DNA of 64,000 nt from Pseudomonadales bacterium (GTDB lineage: Bacteria > Pseudomonadota > Gammaproteobacteria > Pseudomonadales > Ketobacteraceae), in contig PAPM01000023.1 of NCBI GenBank assembly GCA_002708905.1, positions 62,001-126,000 on the forward strand. Reading direction: 5' to 3'. Below, in pieces: positions 35,053-45,415 of this stretch (position 1 is its first letter; every line of letters starts with the position of its first letter). The translations under genes and the position numbers were made by a program. The notes under the pieces are model-generated. The model saw only the letters and a program-made list of their open reading frames with translations, was not told the origin of the DNA and made no database searches.

Positions 35053-36942
35053 ATGCCCTACTGTAATCTGCTTCTGGCCTTGCTCCTGAGCTGGCTGACC
35101 ACCCTGACCTTCGCCGCGGACGACAGCGAATTCCTGCCGGTAAACGAAGCCTTTAAGGTATCCGCAGAGGAAGCGGGCAACCACGTGCACTTCACTTTTA
35201 CCATCGCCGATGGCTATTACCTGTATAAGCACCGCTTTGGTTTTGAGCCCACCGCAGGTACCCCCGGCCTGTTGGGGGAGCCGGTCTATCAACAGGCCGG
35301 CAAGTGGAAAGACGATCCCATCTTTGGTCAGGTGGAGGTTTTTTATTCGAAAGTGGACGTATATGTACCCGTAGAAGAAGCCGAGGACGGCTTTATTGAG
35401 GTGGATGCCCGCTACCAGGGCTGCGCGGATAAGGGCCTGTGCTATATCCCTCAGACTTATACAAATATGTACCAGATTGATGTTAATGCGCCCGCACCTG
35501 ACATTAACCCGGAAACACCTCACCCCAGGCCAGAATCCAGTCAAAGTACAGATATGGCCCCTTCTGAAGGGGTGCCAGAGCCATTAGATGGATCAAAGGA
35601 GAGCTTATTCTCTGAAAAAAAGCCTGAATCCGGGCTGACCGCATCCAAAAGTACAGATCTGGACGCAGACGATGCCCTCAGCCTGGAGAACTTCCTCTCT
35701 GAAAATGGCTTGTTCAGTATTCTGGGTGTCTTCTTTTTAATCGGAATCGGGCTGACTTTTACCCCCTGCGTGCTGCCGATGGTGCCCATCCTGAGCGGTA
35801 TCATTGTGGGTCAGGGTACAGATCTGTCCCGCAGTAAGGCCGCTGCCCTTTCTATTACATATGTGCTGGGTATGGCCGTTACCTATGCCGGACTGGGCGT
35901 AGTGGCCGGGCTCACCGGTGCCAAATTACAGGTGGCCATGCAGAATCCCACGGTGCTGTTCAGCTTTGCCGCCGTCTTCGTGGTGCTCTCCTTTTCCATG
36001 TTCGGCTTCTACGAACTCCAGCTGCCCAGCTCGGTGCAGAACAAGCTCAACAACATCAGTCAAAAGCAGCAGGGTGGCACCTATATCGGCGTCGCCATCA
36101 TCGGCATCCTGTCGGCGCTGGTGGTATCCCCTTGTGTCTCTGCTCCCCTGGCAGGCGCGCTTCTTTATATCGGCCAGTCCGGCGACTGGCTGATGGGAGG
36201 ACTGGCGCTGCTGGCCCTGGGCCTGGGCATGGGCGCACCACTGATTGCTATCGGGGTGACCGGGGCCAACATCCTGCCCAAAGCCGGCGGCTGGATGGAC
36301 AACGTCAAGGGTCTGTTCGGGGTTATGCTGTTGGCGGTAGCCCTGTGGCTGGTGAAACACCTGCTGCCGGAAATCCTGAGCTGGGTGATCGCCGGCGGCC
36401 TGTTTATTCTGGCGGGTCTGTACCTGGGCGCCCTGGACCCACTCACCAGCCCCAAAGGCAAGTTGTTCCGTGGCATTGGACTCAGCCTGCTGGCCTGTGG
36501 GGCGGCGTTAATTATCGCGCAGTTCATCAGTTCACCTTCTCAGACGGTATCCGGAAACAGTGTAACCCAGGTTTCGGGGTTACCCTTCCAACGCATCCGC
36601 AGCGAGCAATCACTGGAGCAGGCCCTGGCGACTGCCCAGTCTAAAGGCCAGCCGGTCATGATCGATTATTTCGCCGATTGGTGTACCGCCTGCTTCGAGA
36701 TGGAACATGAAACCTTCAGCCAGGGCGATGTCCAAGCCCGCCTGGGCAGTCACATGTGGTTGCAGATTGACCTTACCAACAACCCGGAAGACAGCGCCCT
36801 GCTGCAACGCTACAATCTGCCCGGCCCACCGGCTATTCTGTTCTTCAATTCCCGGGGCGAGGAAGTCAAAACCGCCCGCATCTATGCCTACAAAAGTAAA
36901 AGTCAATTCCTCTCCCATTTGGACCAGCATCAAATTCAGTAA
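35053..36942 (+). CDS. dsbD: Thiol:disulfide interchange protein DsbD
   Basis: An inner-membrane protein of 629 residues. After a signal peptide (LLLALLLSWLTTLTFA) comes the periplasmic alpha domain with the redox pair C124/C130 (YQGCADKGLCYIP). Eight transmembrane helices follow, with the conserved cysteines in FTPCVLPMVP and VVSPCVSAPL. A C-terminal thioredoxin domain carries DWCTAC. It moves electrons from cytoplasmic thioredoxin to periplasmic DsbC and cytochrome c maturation proteins. It begins the conserved block shared with P. aeruginosa. An acidic/Ser-rich linker of about 70 residues separates the alpha domain from the first helix. Confidence 0.95.
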   Translation: MPYCNLLLALLLSWLTTLTFAADDSEFLPVNEAFKVSAEEAGNHVHFTFTIADGYYLYKHRFGFEPTAGTPGLLGEPVYQQAGKWKDDPIFGQVEVFYSKVDVYVPVEEAEDGFIEVDARYQGCADKGLCYIPQTYTNMYQIDVNAPAPDINPETPHPRPESSQSTDMAPSEGVPEPLDGSKESLFSEKKPESGLTASKSTDLDADDALSLENFLSENGLFSILGVFFLIGIGLTFTPCVLPMVPILSGIIVGQGTDLSRSKAAALSITYVLGMAVTYAGLGVVAGLTGAKLQVAMQNPTVLFSFAAVFVVLSFSMFGFYELQLPSSVQNKLNNISQKQQGGTYIGVAIIGILSALVVSPCVSAPLAGALLYIGQSGDWLMGGLALLALGLGMGAPLIAIGVTGANILPKAGGWMDNVKGLFGVMLLAVALWLVKHLLPEILSWVIAGGLFILAGLYLGALDPLTSPKGKLFRGIGLSLLACGAALIIAQFISSPSQTVSGNSVTQVSGLPFQRIRSEQSLEQALATAQSKGQPVMIDYFADWCTACFEMEHETFSQGDVQARLGSHMWLQIDLTNNPEDSALLQRYNLPGPPAILFFNSRGEEVKTARIYAYKSKSQFLSHLDQHQIQ

Positions 36943-37120
36943 CAATTTATAAGGCGAAAAAAGGCTATCTTCGTTGAACTTGCGAGCAACCGCAGATAAC
37001 TTGTAAGCAATTGTAAGAAGTGCCACAAAGCACAGGAATGCGCTGCGGGCACTCGTTATAATCCGGTGCATATCGACGATAAACCCACGAAATTCGATGT
37101 AAGAAGGAATATTCCTCGTC

Positions 37121-37564
37121 ATGGCAAAGTTGCTGGTACTCAATGGGCCGAACCTGAATCTGCTGGGCACCCGTGAACCCGGCATTTACGGCACCCAAAC
37201 CCTGGACCAGATTCAACAACACCTGATGGACACCGCTCAGGCCAAGGGCCACCAATGCGAGTGCCTGCAGAGCAACCGTGAGTACGAGCTGATCGACCGC
37301 ATCCATGCCGCCGCCAGTGACGGAACCGAGTTCATCATTATCAATCCGGCCGCCTTCACCCACACCAGCATTGCCCTGCGGGATGCATTACTGGGTGTGC
37401 AGATTCCGTTTATCGAAGTGCATCTCTCCAACGTTCACGCCCGCGAAGGGTTTCGGCAGCACTCCTATCTGTCGGACATTGCGCTGGGCGTGATCGCTGG
37501 CTTGGGCCCACAGGGTTATGAGCTGGCACTGCAGGCAGCATTGCAACAACTGTCTGCCGAATAA
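37121..37564 (+). CDS. aroQ: Type II 3-dehydroquinate dehydratase
   Basis: A 147-residue shikimate pathway enzyme that dehydrates 3-dehydroquinate to 3-dehydroshikimate. It opens with [21 protein letters not shown], with the catalytic Tyr at 23, and has [17 protein letters not shown] and [18 protein letters not shown], the substrate and His-containing loops. It forms dodecamers in characterised relatives. An AGAAGGAA ribosome site precedes the start. It stands just before accBC, as in pseudomonads. Confidence 0.95.
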   Translation: MAKLLVLNGPNLNLLGTREPGIYGTQTLDQIQQHLMDTAQAKGHQCECLQSNREYELIDRIHAAASDGTEFIIINPAAFTHTSIALRDALLGVQIPFIEVHLSNVHAREGFRQHSYLSDIALGVIAGLGPQGYELALQAALQQLSAE

Positions 37565-37608
37565 CAGGGTTTTGACCAACTTTCCAAACATAATAAAGAG
37601 AATTTCAC

Positions 37609-38073
37609 ATGGACATTCGCAAGGTAAAAAAACTGATCGAACTGCTGGAAGAATCCGGTATCGATGAAATTGAGATAAAAGAGGGTGAAGAATCCGTACG
37701 CATCAGCCGCAACCTGAATCGTGGCATGGTGATGGCTCCTCAGCAGTATGCCGCTCCGGCACCTGCTCCAGTAGCCCCGGCACCCGCACCTGCAGCCAGT
37801 CAGGAAGCAGCCCCGGCACCCGCCAGCAACGAACCTGATGGCCACAAGGTTAAATCCCCCATGGTGGGCACGTTCTATCGCGCTTCATCTCCGGAGTCCA
37901 AACCCTTTGTTGAGGTGGGCCAATCCGTGAAAGCCGGCGATACCCTGTGCATCGTGGAAGCCATGAAAATGATGAACCAGATCGAAGCGGACAAATCCGG
38001 TACCGTGGTTGCGATTCTGGTGGACAACGCTGAACCAGTTGAATTTGACCAACCCTTATTCGTCATCAACTAA
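37609..38073 (+). CDS. accB: Acetyl-CoA carboxylase biotin carboxyl carrier protein
   Basis: A protein of 154 residues: an N-terminal helical part, an Ala/Pro-rich linker (about 49-72) and the biotinyl domain. Lys120 in EAMKMMNQI is the biotin attachment site. It carries carboxybiotin between AccC and the AccAD carboxyltransferase in fatty-acid synthesis. It lies 12 bp before accC, so they are one operon. Confidence 0.96.
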   Translation: MDIRKVKKLIELLEESGIDEIEIKEGEESVRISRNLNRGMVMAPQQYAAPAPAPVAPAPAPAASQEAAPAPASNEPDGHKVKSPMVGTFYRASSPESKPFVEVGQSVKAGDTLCIVEAMKMMNQIEADKSGTVVAILVDNAEPVEFDQPLFVIN

Positions 38074-38085
38074 AAGGCCCTCACC

Positions 38086-39435
38086 ATGCTGGAAAAAGTG
38101 CTTATCGCCAACCGTGGCGAAATCGCTCTGCGGGTGTTGCGCGCCTGTAAGGAGCTCGGCATACCCACCGTGGCGGTTTACTCCACCGCCGACAAGGAAC
38201 TGATGCATATTCGCCTGGCGGACGAAGCCGTTTGTATCGGCCCTGCTATTGCGTCAGAAAGCTACCTGAATATTCCTGCCATTGTCGCCGCTGCCGAAAT
38301 CAGCGGTGCCACTGCCATCCACCCCGGCTATGGTTTCCTGGCGGAAAACGCAGACTTCGCCGAGCGGGTTACCGACAGCGGCTTTATCTTCATCGGCCCG
38401 GAAGCGGACACCATTCGCCTGATGGGCAACAAGGTCTCTGCGATTGAAGCCATGAAAAAAGCCGGCGTACCCTGCGTGCCTGGCTCGGACGGCCCGCTCA
38501 CGGATGACAACAATGAAATCCTGAAGATGGGTCGCAGCATCGGTTTCCCGGTCATCATCAAAGCGGCAGCCGGTGGTGGTGGCCGTGGTATGCGCGTCGT
38601 GCACAGCGAGCAGGATCTGATTAAGTCGGTATCTTTGACCCGCGCCGAGGCCCGCGCTGCGTTCGGTGACGATACCGTTTACATGGAAAAATTCCTCACC
38701 ACCCCACGCCATGTGGAAATCCAGGTGCTGGCGGACGGCCAGGGTAACGCTATCTATTTGGGCGATCGTGACTGCTCCCTGCAGCGCCGTCACCAAAAAG
38801 TGGTGGAAGAAGCTCCGGCCCCGGGCATTCCGGACGCGTTGCGCCGGGAAGTGGGTGAGCGCTGCCGCCAGGCCTGTATCGACATCAACTATCGTGGCGC
38901 CGGCACCTTCGAATTCCTCTATGAAAACGAAGCGTTCTACTTCATCGAAATGAACACCCGTGTGCAGGTGGAGCATCCGGTCACCGAAATGGTCACCGGC
39001 GTCGACATCATCAAGGAACAACTGCGTATTGCCAGTGGTGAGAAGCTGTCCATCAAGCAGGAAGACGTGACCATCACCGGCCATGCCATCGAGTGCCGCA
39101 TCAACGCGGAAAACCCGAAGACCTTTATTCCCAGCCCGGGCACCATCAGCTACTGGCATGCGCCCGGCGGTAACGGCGTACGCATGGATACTCATATCTA
39201 TACCGGCTACAAGGTTCCGCCCAACTACGACTCCCTGATCGGCAAGTTGATCACTTACGGGGAAGACCGCAGCATTGCGCTGCAGCGTATGCGCAACGCG
39301 CTTGATGAAATTCTGGTGGAAGGCATCCAGACCAACATTCCTCTACACCAGGACGTGATCATGCGGGATAGCGGCTTCAACAAGGGTGGGGTCGACATTC
39401 ATTATCTGGAGAAGATTCTGGGTCAGCACCACTGA
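38086..39435 (+). CDS. accC: Acetyl-CoA carboxylase biotin carboxylase subunit
   Basis: An ATP-grasp enzyme of 449 residues that carboxylates the biotin on AccB. Typical stretches are [15 protein letters not shown] at the start, [16 protein letters not shown], the ATP loop [34 protein letters not shown] and [19 protein letters not shown], which includes the active-site Arg. Length is the family standard. Confidence 0.97.
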   Translation: MLEKVLIANRGEIALRVLRACKELGIPTVAVYSTADKELMHIRLADEAVCIGPAIASESYLNIPAIVAAAEISGATAIHPGYGFLAENADFAERVTDSGFIFIGPEADTIRLMGNKVSAIEAMKKAGVPCVPGSDGPLTDDNNEILKMGRSIGFPVIIKAAAGGGGRGMRVVHSEQDLIKSVSLTRAEARAAFGDDTVYMEKFLTTPRHVEIQVLADGQGNAIYLGDRDCSLQRRHQKVVEEAPAPGIPDALRREVGERCRQACIDINYRGAGTFEFLYENEAFYFIEMNTRVQVEHPVTEMVTGVDIIKEQLRIASGEKLSIKQEDVTITGHAIECRINAENPKTFIPSPGTISYWHAPGGNGVRMDTHIYTGYKVPPNYDSLIGKLITYGEDRSIALQRMRNALDEILVEGIQTNIPLHQDVIMRDSGFNKGGVDIHYLEKILGQHH

Positions 39436-39458
39436 TCCAGAATCCCGCAAAGGGCAAG

Positions 39459-39511
39459 CGTAAAACCCGATTCTTAAACTGAACCTATTTCAGGTAAAAT
39501 AGGGTTTTACG
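39459..39511 (+). promoter_or_regulatory. Inverted repeat in the accC-prmA gap
   Basis: CGTAAAACCC (39459-39468) and GGGTTTTACG (39502-39511) are exact inverted copies separated by 33 nt. The spacer can form a competing inner hairpin (AACCTATTT with AAAATAGGGTT). The element ends 18 bp before the prmA ATG, where it could affect readthrough or translation. Confidence 0.45.
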
Positions 39512-39529
39512 CAGCTCAAGAGCGCACCA

Positions 39530-40405
39530 ATGCCCTGGATCCAAATCAAACTGCAAACCACCGGAAAACAGTCCAGCCACGTTGAAGACCTGCTGATGGG
39601 ATTGGGCTCTGTTTCCGTGACCCTTGAAGACAGTAAAGACCAGCCTTTGTTAGAGCCGCCTCCGGGCGCCACTCCCATCTGGGATGACACCACGGTTACC
39701 GGCTTGTTTGAAGCGGACGTGGACACCCACCTGATTTGCGCCGCAATCCGCAATGAGCTGGGTAACGACCTGCCCATTAAAGTGGAAGCGCTGGAAGACA
39801 AGGACTGGATCCGCGAGTGGATGGACAGCTTTGAACCCATCGCCTTTGGCAAACGTCTGTGGGTCTGCCCCAGCTGGAAAACGCCGGTGGACACCAATGC
39901 CGTCAATATGATGCTGGACCCGGGACTGGCGTTCGGTACCGGCACCCATGAAACCACCGCACTCTGTTTACGCTGGCTGGACGCAGCCGATGTGCAGGAC
40001 AAAATAGTAGTGGACTACGGTTGCGGCTCCGGCATTCTCGCCATCGCCGCTGCGCTGCTGGGGGCCAAAACCGTCTATTGCGTCGATAACGATCCCCAGG
40101 CGCTGACCGCCACCCGCGATAACGCCGAGCGCAACCAGGTCAGTGACCGCATCGAAGTATACCCGCCGGGTGCCCTGCCCGAGATCCAGGCTGACATCAT
40201 GCTGGCCAACATCCTGGCCGGACCACTGATGAGCTTGTCGGAACATTTGTCCTCCCTGACCAAACCCGGAGGCCATGTGGTTCTCTCCGGAATCCTGCGC
40301 GACCAGGCCGACGATGTCAGCCGCACGTACCAGCAATGGTTCAGGATGGCACCGGCAACCATTGACGGCGACTGGGTGCGTTTAACTGGCGACAAAACAA
40401 CCTAA
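39530..40405 (+). CDS. prmA: Ribosomal protein L11 methyltransferase
   Basis: A protein of 291 residues with an N-terminal L11-recognition domain and a methyltransferase domain. Signatures are LDPGLAFGTGTHETTALCL, VVDYGCGSGILAIAAALLGA and MLANILAGPL (the NxL catalytic stretch). It trimethylates ribosomal protein L11 with SAM. Position after accC matches pseudomonads. Confidence 0.95.
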   Translation: MPWIQIKLQTTGKQSSHVEDLLMGLGSVSVTLEDSKDQPLLEPPPGATPIWDDTTVTGLFEADVDTHLICAAIRNELGNDLPIKVEALEDKDWIREWMDSFEPIAFGKRLWVCPSWKTPVDTNAVNMMLDPGLAFGTGTHETTALCLRWLDAADVQDKIVVDYGCGSGILAIAAALLGAKTVYCVDNDPQALTATRDNAERNQVSDRIEVYPPGALPEIQADIMLANILAGPLMSLSEHLSSLTKPGGHVVLSGILRDQADDVSRTYQQWFRMAPATIDGDWVRLTGDKTT

Positions 40406-40502
40406 CCCCTCTCTTGGCAACAAAATAGCCAGCAGATCACAGAGTTAGGCGCTAAACTGTGTAAAATCAGAAGAAGAATTAGTCAGGGATTTCATTCGAA
40501 CC

Positions 40503-42107
40503 ATGGCGGACAATCTGCTCACCAAGTGCCCCCACTGCGGCACCACTTTCAGACTGACCCAGGCACAATTGGATATCGCCGGCGGTGCAGTGCGCTGCGG
40601 CGCCTGTTATCAGGTATTTCATGCCGCCGAGCACATCGTCAAGACGTCTGTGGTGGAAGAACGTCGTACCGTTACCAAACCACCCGACCCGGTGGAAGAA
40701 GCCTTCGACATGAAATCCGACGAAGGCATGGACCCCTACGACTCTGATGACCTCAATCTGGAAGCATCTTCTGAAGAAGTGTTCAGTGAAGAGTACCGCG
40801 CCGGCCTGGATGAAGAGTCCTCCCTGGAGGAGTTTGGTTACGAGGAAAAGAAGCCCAAGAAAAAAGACAAGTCCGATGAGTCCTGGGCAGAGGAATTGCT
40901 GAAAGAGCTGGGCGAAGATGAAGAAGACCAGCTGATCCACGACAGTGACGATGACGAAAAACAGGACGCCATCATCAGCGGCGACAACGCGTTCTCGCTC
41001 GATGAGGAACCTGCAGCCAAAAAGAAAAAGCCGAAAAAAGGCAACGAGTTAAGCGACACCTTTGCCAGTCTCGGCAACTTCGCCAGCGACGATCCTTTTG
41101 CCATCAGTGATATTGAAAGCGATGAGTTCGGCGGCGAATCCAATTCCGATGACGAATCCTGGGCCAAGGCCATGCTGGATGAGCTGGAAGAAGAGGAAAC
41201 CCCAAAAAAAGCCGCACCGACGGGGTTGTCTCTGCTTACAGACGATGAACCGGAAGCGGATAACAGCCCGTTTGCCGCCCGCGAACTCTCTAAAGATAAA
41301 AAAGAGATCAGCGAACGGGCCAAACAGGATAAAGCCAAGCAAAAATCCCTCACCAAAAGTCAGGCCAAACCGAAAGAAAAGCTGCGCAATGACGAAACAG
41401 AAGACTTCTTCCGCCTGCTGGATGAAGACCTGACACCAGATCAACAGCAAAAGCAGACAAAGCCTGCCGAGCCGGGGTTGAAAGATTTCGAGGATGAGCT
41501 TGAGGATGCCGATGATGAAGCCATCACCCCGGAAAACCTGTTTGCCGACAGCGACGAGGTTATCAATCAACAAATTCGCCTGAGCGCTCTGGAGTATGGC
41601 AATGAAGAACACCGCTCCTCTTCCCGCGCTGGTCTTTGGGCTTTGTTGATGGTGGTTCTGCTGCTCAGCCTGGCAGGGCAATATCTCTACTTCAATTTTG
41701 ATTCCATTTCCCGGGTGTCTGCACTGCGACCCTATCTGGAAGAATACTGCCCCTTGATTGGTTGCGTGCCTGCTCCCCAAAGCGACGTTGCCAGTATTGT
41801 GGGTACCAACCTGGTGGTACGCTCGCACCCATATGAAAAAAATGCCTTGGTAATCGATGTCATCATCAAGAATCAGGCCCAGTTCACCCAACCTTATCCG
41901 GACGTACAGCTGAACTTCGAGGATATAAACGGAGAGCCCGTCGCCAGTCGTCGTTTTGCGCCGTCGGAGTACATCAGCGACAAAACCATTCCCCTGGACA
42001 GCATGCCCAGCGACACACCAATCCATTTAACCCTGGAAATTGAAGATCCCGGTCGCAATGCGGTTAACTATGAGCTGCTGTTTTTGCCTCACAGTAGTGC
42101 GTCCTAA
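40503..42107 (+). CDS. Zinc-ribbon DUF3426 membrane protein with long acidic linker
   Basis: A protein of 534 residues. An N-terminal MJ0042-type zinc ribbon has Cys9, Cys12, Cys32 and Cys35. About 330 residues of low-complexity Asp/Glu/Lys/Ser sequence follow, with Lys patches (EKKPKKKDK, KKKKPKKG). Then come one membrane helix (LWALLMVVLLLSLAGQYLYF) and a C-terminal DUF3426 domain outside the cytoplasm. Function is unknown; the position between prmA and dusB is conserved in pseudomonads. The linker is unusually long and charged. Confidence 0.85.
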   Translation: MADNLLTKCPHCGTTFRLTQAQLDIAGGAVRCGACYQVFHAAEHIVKTSVVEERRTVTKPPDPVEEAFDMKSDEGMDPYDSDDLNLEASSEEVFSEEYRAGLDEESSLEEFGYEEKKPKKKDKSDESWAEELLKELGEDEEDQLIHDSDDDEKQDAIISGDNAFSLDEEPAAKKKKPKKGNELSDTFASLGNFASDDPFAISDIESDEFGGESNSDDESWAKAMLDELEEEETPKKAAPTGLSLLTDDEPEADNSPFAARELSKDKKEISERAKQDKAKQKSLTKSQAKPKEKLRNDETEDFFRLLDEDLTPDQQQKQTKPAEPGLKDFEDELEDADDEAITPENLFADSDEVINQQIRLSALEYGNEEHRSSSRAGLWALLMVVLLLSLAGQYLYFNFDSISRVSALRPYLEEYCPLIGCVPAPQSDVASIVGTNLVVRSHPYEKNALVIDVIIKNQAQFTQPYPDVQLNFEDINGEPVASRRFAPSEYISDKTIPLDSMPSDTPIHLTLEIEDPGRNAVNYELLFLPHSSAS

Positions 42108-42156
42108 GGGGCCCCCAACCTCAACTGACAGGCCATTCAGCGAAAATAATTGTCCC

Positions 42157-42175
42157 ATTCGGCTAATAGTCGAAT
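42157..42175. promoter_or_regulatory. Imperfect 19-bp palindrome upstream of dusB-fis
   Basis: ATTCGGCTA-A-TAGTCGAAT has arms matching at 8 of 9 positions, about 115 bp before the dusB start in a gap of 183 bp that should hold the dusB-fis promoter. No known regulator motif is recognised. Confidence 0.35.
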
Positions 42176-42290
42176 TATTTTACAAAACCTGACGAAACCG
42201 TATTTATTCTGTGAGTTCTTCCAGCTATCATAGCTCGATCTTTAAGCATGGCTGAAAACCATTAGGCGTTAATATAAACAGGAGTTCGGC

Positions 42291-43283
42291 GTGTCCTTAA
42301 CAATCGGGCCCTTCACCCTGGATAGCCAAGTGGTACTTGCACCCATGGCGGGCGTAACGGATCAACCTTTCAGGCTACTGTGCAAGCGTTTAGGCGCAGG
42401 TCTGGTAGTGGCTGAAATGCTGACCAGTGATACCCGGTTGTGGAATACGCGCAAGTCTCAGTTGCGTTTGATCCATCAGGACGAGCCGGAACCCCGATCT
42501 GTCCAGATCGCCGGAACCGAACCGGACCAGATGGCCCAGGCTGCACAACTTTGTGTAGAGCGCGGTGCCCAGATTATAGACATCAATATGGGATGCCCTG
42601 CCAAAAAGGTGTGCAAAAAAGCCGCAGGATCTGCGTTGCTTAAAGATGAAGTACTCGTTCAATCGATTCTCAAAGCCGTGGTGGCAGCGGTTGATGTACC
42701 CGTCACCCTGAAAATCCGGACCGGCTGGTCTCCTGACCAACGCAATGGCATCACCATTGCACGAATAGCCGAAGACTGTGGTATTCAGGCATTGGCGGTA
42801 CACGGACGCACCCGCGCCTGTGCTTATAAAGGTGAGGTGGAGTACGACACCATCGCCAGAATCAAGGAAGCGGTCAGCATCCCGATTTTGGCCAATGGGG
42901 ACATTACCTCAGCGGAAAAAGCACGACAGGTGCTGGAACACACCAAAGCAGACGGGGTCATGATTGGCCGGGCAGCACAGGGGAACCCCTGGTTATTTCG
43001 GGAAATACAGCATTATCTCGATACCGGGGAAACGCTTCCAAAGACGTCATATAAGGACATATCGACGGTTATTGTTGAGCATCTGCGCCGTTTACATGAA
43101 TTTTATGGCGACTATATGGGGGTGCGTATCGCCCGGAAACACTTAGGGTGGTATGTACAACACCTTCCAATGGGAGCACAATTTAAATCACGTTTTAACC
43201 AGCTGAACTTAGCGTCGGAACAACTCGCCAGTGCTCAGGAATACTTTGCGCATCTAATCGAGGGAGAGGTAATGGCGGCATGA
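42291..43283 (+). CDS. dusB: tRNA dihydrouridine synthase B
   Basis: A flavoenzyme of 330 residues starting at GTG 42291 behind a good CAGGAG ribosome site. It reduces uridine to dihydrouridine in the tRNA D-loop. Signatures are [37 protein letters not shown] with the catalytic Cys, [22 protein letters not shown] and IPILANGDI. Its stop overlaps the fis start (ATGA), the widespread dusB-fis operon. Confidence 0.95.
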   Translation: MSLTIGPFTLDSQVVLAPMAGVTDQPFRLLCKRLGAGLVVAEMLTSDTRLWNTRKSQLRLIHQDEPEPRSVQIAGTEPDQMAQAAQLCVERGAQIIDINMGCPAKKVCKKAAGSALLKDEVLVQSILKAVVAAVDVPVTLKIRTGWSPDQRNGITIARIAEDCGIQALAVHGRTRACAYKGEVEYDTIARIKEAVSIPILANGDITSAEKARQVLEHTKADGVMIGRAAQGNPWLFREIQHYLDTGETLPKTSYKDISTVIVEHLRRLHEFYGDYMGVRIARKHLGWYVQHLPMGAQFKSRFNQLNLASEQLASAQEYFAHLIEGEVMAA

Positions 43284-43612
43284 ACGATACAAACTACAAC
43301 GACGAAACTCCATTTTCCAGCGGCTCCACATCGGCCAGCAGTACCGATTTGAAGCAACATCTGATCACAGCAGCGGATCAAGATAGCCATACACTGCGTG
43401 ACAACGTACACCGTGCGCTGCGCAACTATTTTGCGCATCTGGACGGCCAACCTGTCACCGACGTGTATCAGATGGTGCTATCAGAAGTCGAGGCACCGTT
43501 GCTGGAAACCGTTATGGAATACACCCGAGGCAATCAGACCAAAGCGTCCGTACTCCTTGGCTTGAACCGCGGCACCCTGCGGAAAAAGCTGAAAACCTAC
43601 GGTTTGATCTGA
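43280..43612 (+). CDS. fis: DNA-binding protein Fis
   Basis: A 110-residue nucleoid protein, slightly longer than E. coli Fis through a Ser/Thr-rich N-terminus. The core [19 protein letters not shown] and the C-terminal helix-turn-helix [21 protein letters not shown] match the family. It bends DNA and modulates rRNA promoters, recombination and growth-phase genes. It is coupled to dusB by a 4-bp overlap. Confidence 0.95.
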   Translation: MNDTNYNDETPFSSGSTSASSTDLKQHLITAADQDSHTLRDNVHRALRNYFAHLDGQPVTDVYQMVLSEVEAPLLETVMEYTRGNQTKASVLLGLNRGTLRKKLKTYGLI

Positions 43613-43616
43613 TCTT

Positions 43617-43635
43617 TAACGTTTTCAAAACGTTA
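43617..43635. promoter_or_regulatory. Perfect 19-nt palindrome just after fis
   Basis: TAACGTTTT-C-AAAACGTTA has perfect 9-bp arms and starts 4 bp past the fis stop. It shares its last base with the next hairpin. It may be an operator for the downstream purH gene. It does not match the PurR consensus. Confidence 0.4.
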
Positions 43636-43669
43636 CGCTCAACCCCTAGCTGTATTAGGGGTTGAGCGT
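43635..43669 (+). terminator. Strong hairpin between fis and purH
   Basis: ACGCTCAACCCCTA (43635-43648) pairs perfectly with TAGGGGTTGAGCGT (43656-43669) around a 7-nt loop. The 14-bp stem probably ends fis transcription, though no T-run follows it. Confidence 0.6.
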
Positions 43670-43828
43670 GAGTCTGTTACCTGATTCTCCTGTCCCTGTC
43701 AGGGCTAGGTGGTGTGATTTTTAGCCCCCAAAGTCTTAAATCCCGGGCGGTTTCCGACTACAATGCGCCCCTCTCTGGGGAAGCACCCCTCATTCATTTA
43801 CTTTCACGCGACAGAACAGACATCCATC

Positions 43829-45394
43829 ATGAGCAAGCCCATCAAACGTGCACTGATCAGTGTTTCTGACAAAACCGGTATCGTAGAATTCGCCCAATCG
43901 CTCTCTGGCATGGGAGTAGAGATCCTCTCTACGGGCGGCACCTTCAAGTTACTGCAGGAAAGCGGTGTATCCGCTACTGAGGTATCCGATTACACCGGTT
44001 TCCCGGAAATGATGGATGGCCGGGTGAAAACCCTGCACCCCAAAGTACACGGTGGCATTCTGGGCCGTCGCGGCACTGACGACGATGCCATGCAAACCCA
44101 CGGCATCACCCCAATCGATTTGGTAGCGGTAAACCTGTATCCTTTCGAGCAGACAGTGGCAAATCCTGACTGCGATCTGCCTACTGCTATCGAAAACATC
44201 GATATCGGCGGCCCCACCATGGTTCGCTCCTCAGCCAAGAACCACAAGTGGGTCACTATCGTAGTGAACGCCAGCGATTACGGTCGGGTATTGGAAGAAA
44301 TGAAAGCCGGTGGCAATGTAGTAAGTGATCAGACCCGCTTCGAACTGGCCCTGGCCGCTTTCGAGCACACGGCAAAATACGATGGCGCCATTGCCAACTA
44401 CCTGGGCAGCCTGAAAGCAGACGGCGAAAAGACACCTTTCCCCCGCACCTTTAATACTCAGTTCGAGAAAGTTCAGGAAATGCGGTACGGTGAGAACCCT
44501 CACCAGCAGGCGGCGTTCTACAAGGAAGCCAACCCGGCTGAACCTTCCGTGAGCACCGCAGTACAACTGCAGGGTAAAGAATTATCCTACAACAACGTGG
44601 CGGACACCGACGCCGCCCTGGAATGCGTAAAATCCTTCAAGGAACCCGCCTGTGTGATCGTGAAGCATGCCAATCCCTGTGGCGTGGCCGTGGGTGCCAA
44701 TATCAACGAAGCCTATCAACGCGCGTTTCAGACCGACCCCACCTCTGCCTTCGGCGGCATTATCGCCTTCAACCGGCCTCTGGATGAAACCACCGCCCGC
44801 AATATCGTCGACAAGCAGTTTGTGGAAGTGATCATTGCCCCCGGAGCATCTGAAGCTGCGGTTGCCATCGTCGGTGAAAAGAAAAACGTGCGTCTACTGA
44901 CTTGTGACATGTGGGGCGAGCGGGTTGCCGGTTTCGACTACAAGCGCGTCAATGGCGGCCTTTTGGTGCAGGACAGAGACAATGGCATGATTACCCAACA
45001 GGATCTGAAATTGGTGACCAAGCGAGCGCCCACGGCTGAAGAAATGCAAGACCTGATGTTCTGCTGGCAGGTGGCTAAATTTGTGAAATCCAACGCTATC
45101 GTTTACGCCAAAGGTTTACAGACCATCGGAATTGGTGCCGGCCAGATGAGCCGGGTCTACAGCGCCAAGATCGCTGGCATTAAAGCCGAAGATGAAGGAC
45201 TGACCGTGCCCGGCTCTGTGATGGCATCCGACGCTTTCTTCCCCTTCCGTGACGGCATTGACGCGGCAGCGGCAGCGGGAATTCGTGCCGTTATCCAACC
45301 CGGTGGTTCTATTCGCGATGAAGAAGTGATTGCTGCGGCGGATGAAGCGGACATCGCCATGGTCTTTACCGGTATGCGCCATTTCCGTCATTAA
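43829..45394 (+). CDS. purH: Bifunctional AICAR formyltransferase / IMP cyclohydrolase
   Basis: An enzyme of 521 residues for the last two steps of IMP synthesis. The start ATG 43829 gives [17 protein letters not shown], the family's N-terminus; an in-frame ATG 66 bp upstream is unlikely. The N-terminal MGS-like cyclohydrolase domain has [14 protein letters not shown] and [15 protein letters not shown]. The transformylase domain has [31 protein letters not shown] and the terminal FTGMRHFRH. purD follows after 21 bp. Confidence 0.97.
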   Translation: MSKPIKRALISVSDKTGIVEFAQSLSGMGVEILSTGGTFKLLQESGVSATEVSDYTGFPEMMDGRVKTLHPKVHGGILGRRGTDDDAMQTHGITPIDLVAVNLYPFEQTVANPDCDLPTAIENIDIGGPTMVRSSAKNHKWVTIVVNASDYGRVLEEMKAGGNVVSDQTRFELALAAFEHTAKYDGAIANYLGSLKADGEKTPFPRTFNTQFEKVQEMRYGENPHQQAAFYKEANPAEPSVSTAVQLQGKELSYNNVADTDAALECVKSFKEPACVIVKHANPCGVAVGANINEAYQRAFQTDPTSAFGGIIAFNRPLDETTARNIVDKQFVEVIIAPGASEAAVAIVGEKKNVRLLTCDMWGERVAGFDYKRVNGGLLVQDRDNGMITQQDLKLVTKRAPTAEEMQDLMFCWQVAKFVKSNAIVYAKGLQTIGIGAGQMSRVYSAKIAGIKAEDEGLTVPGSVMASDAFFPFRDGIDAAAAAGIRAVIQPGGSIRDEEVIAAADEADIAMVFTGMRHFRH

Positions 45395-45415
45395 TTTAAT
45401 AACTGAGGGCATAAG

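Noticed and set aside
38254-39195. A 313-codon antisense frame in accC
   Set aside because: Shadow of a highly conserved gene with strong codon bias; no ribosome site or family support.
43617-43635. PurR operator before purH
   Set aside because: The palindrome lacks the PurR consensus (central CG with GCAA/TTGC arms) and many relatives of this group have no PurR.
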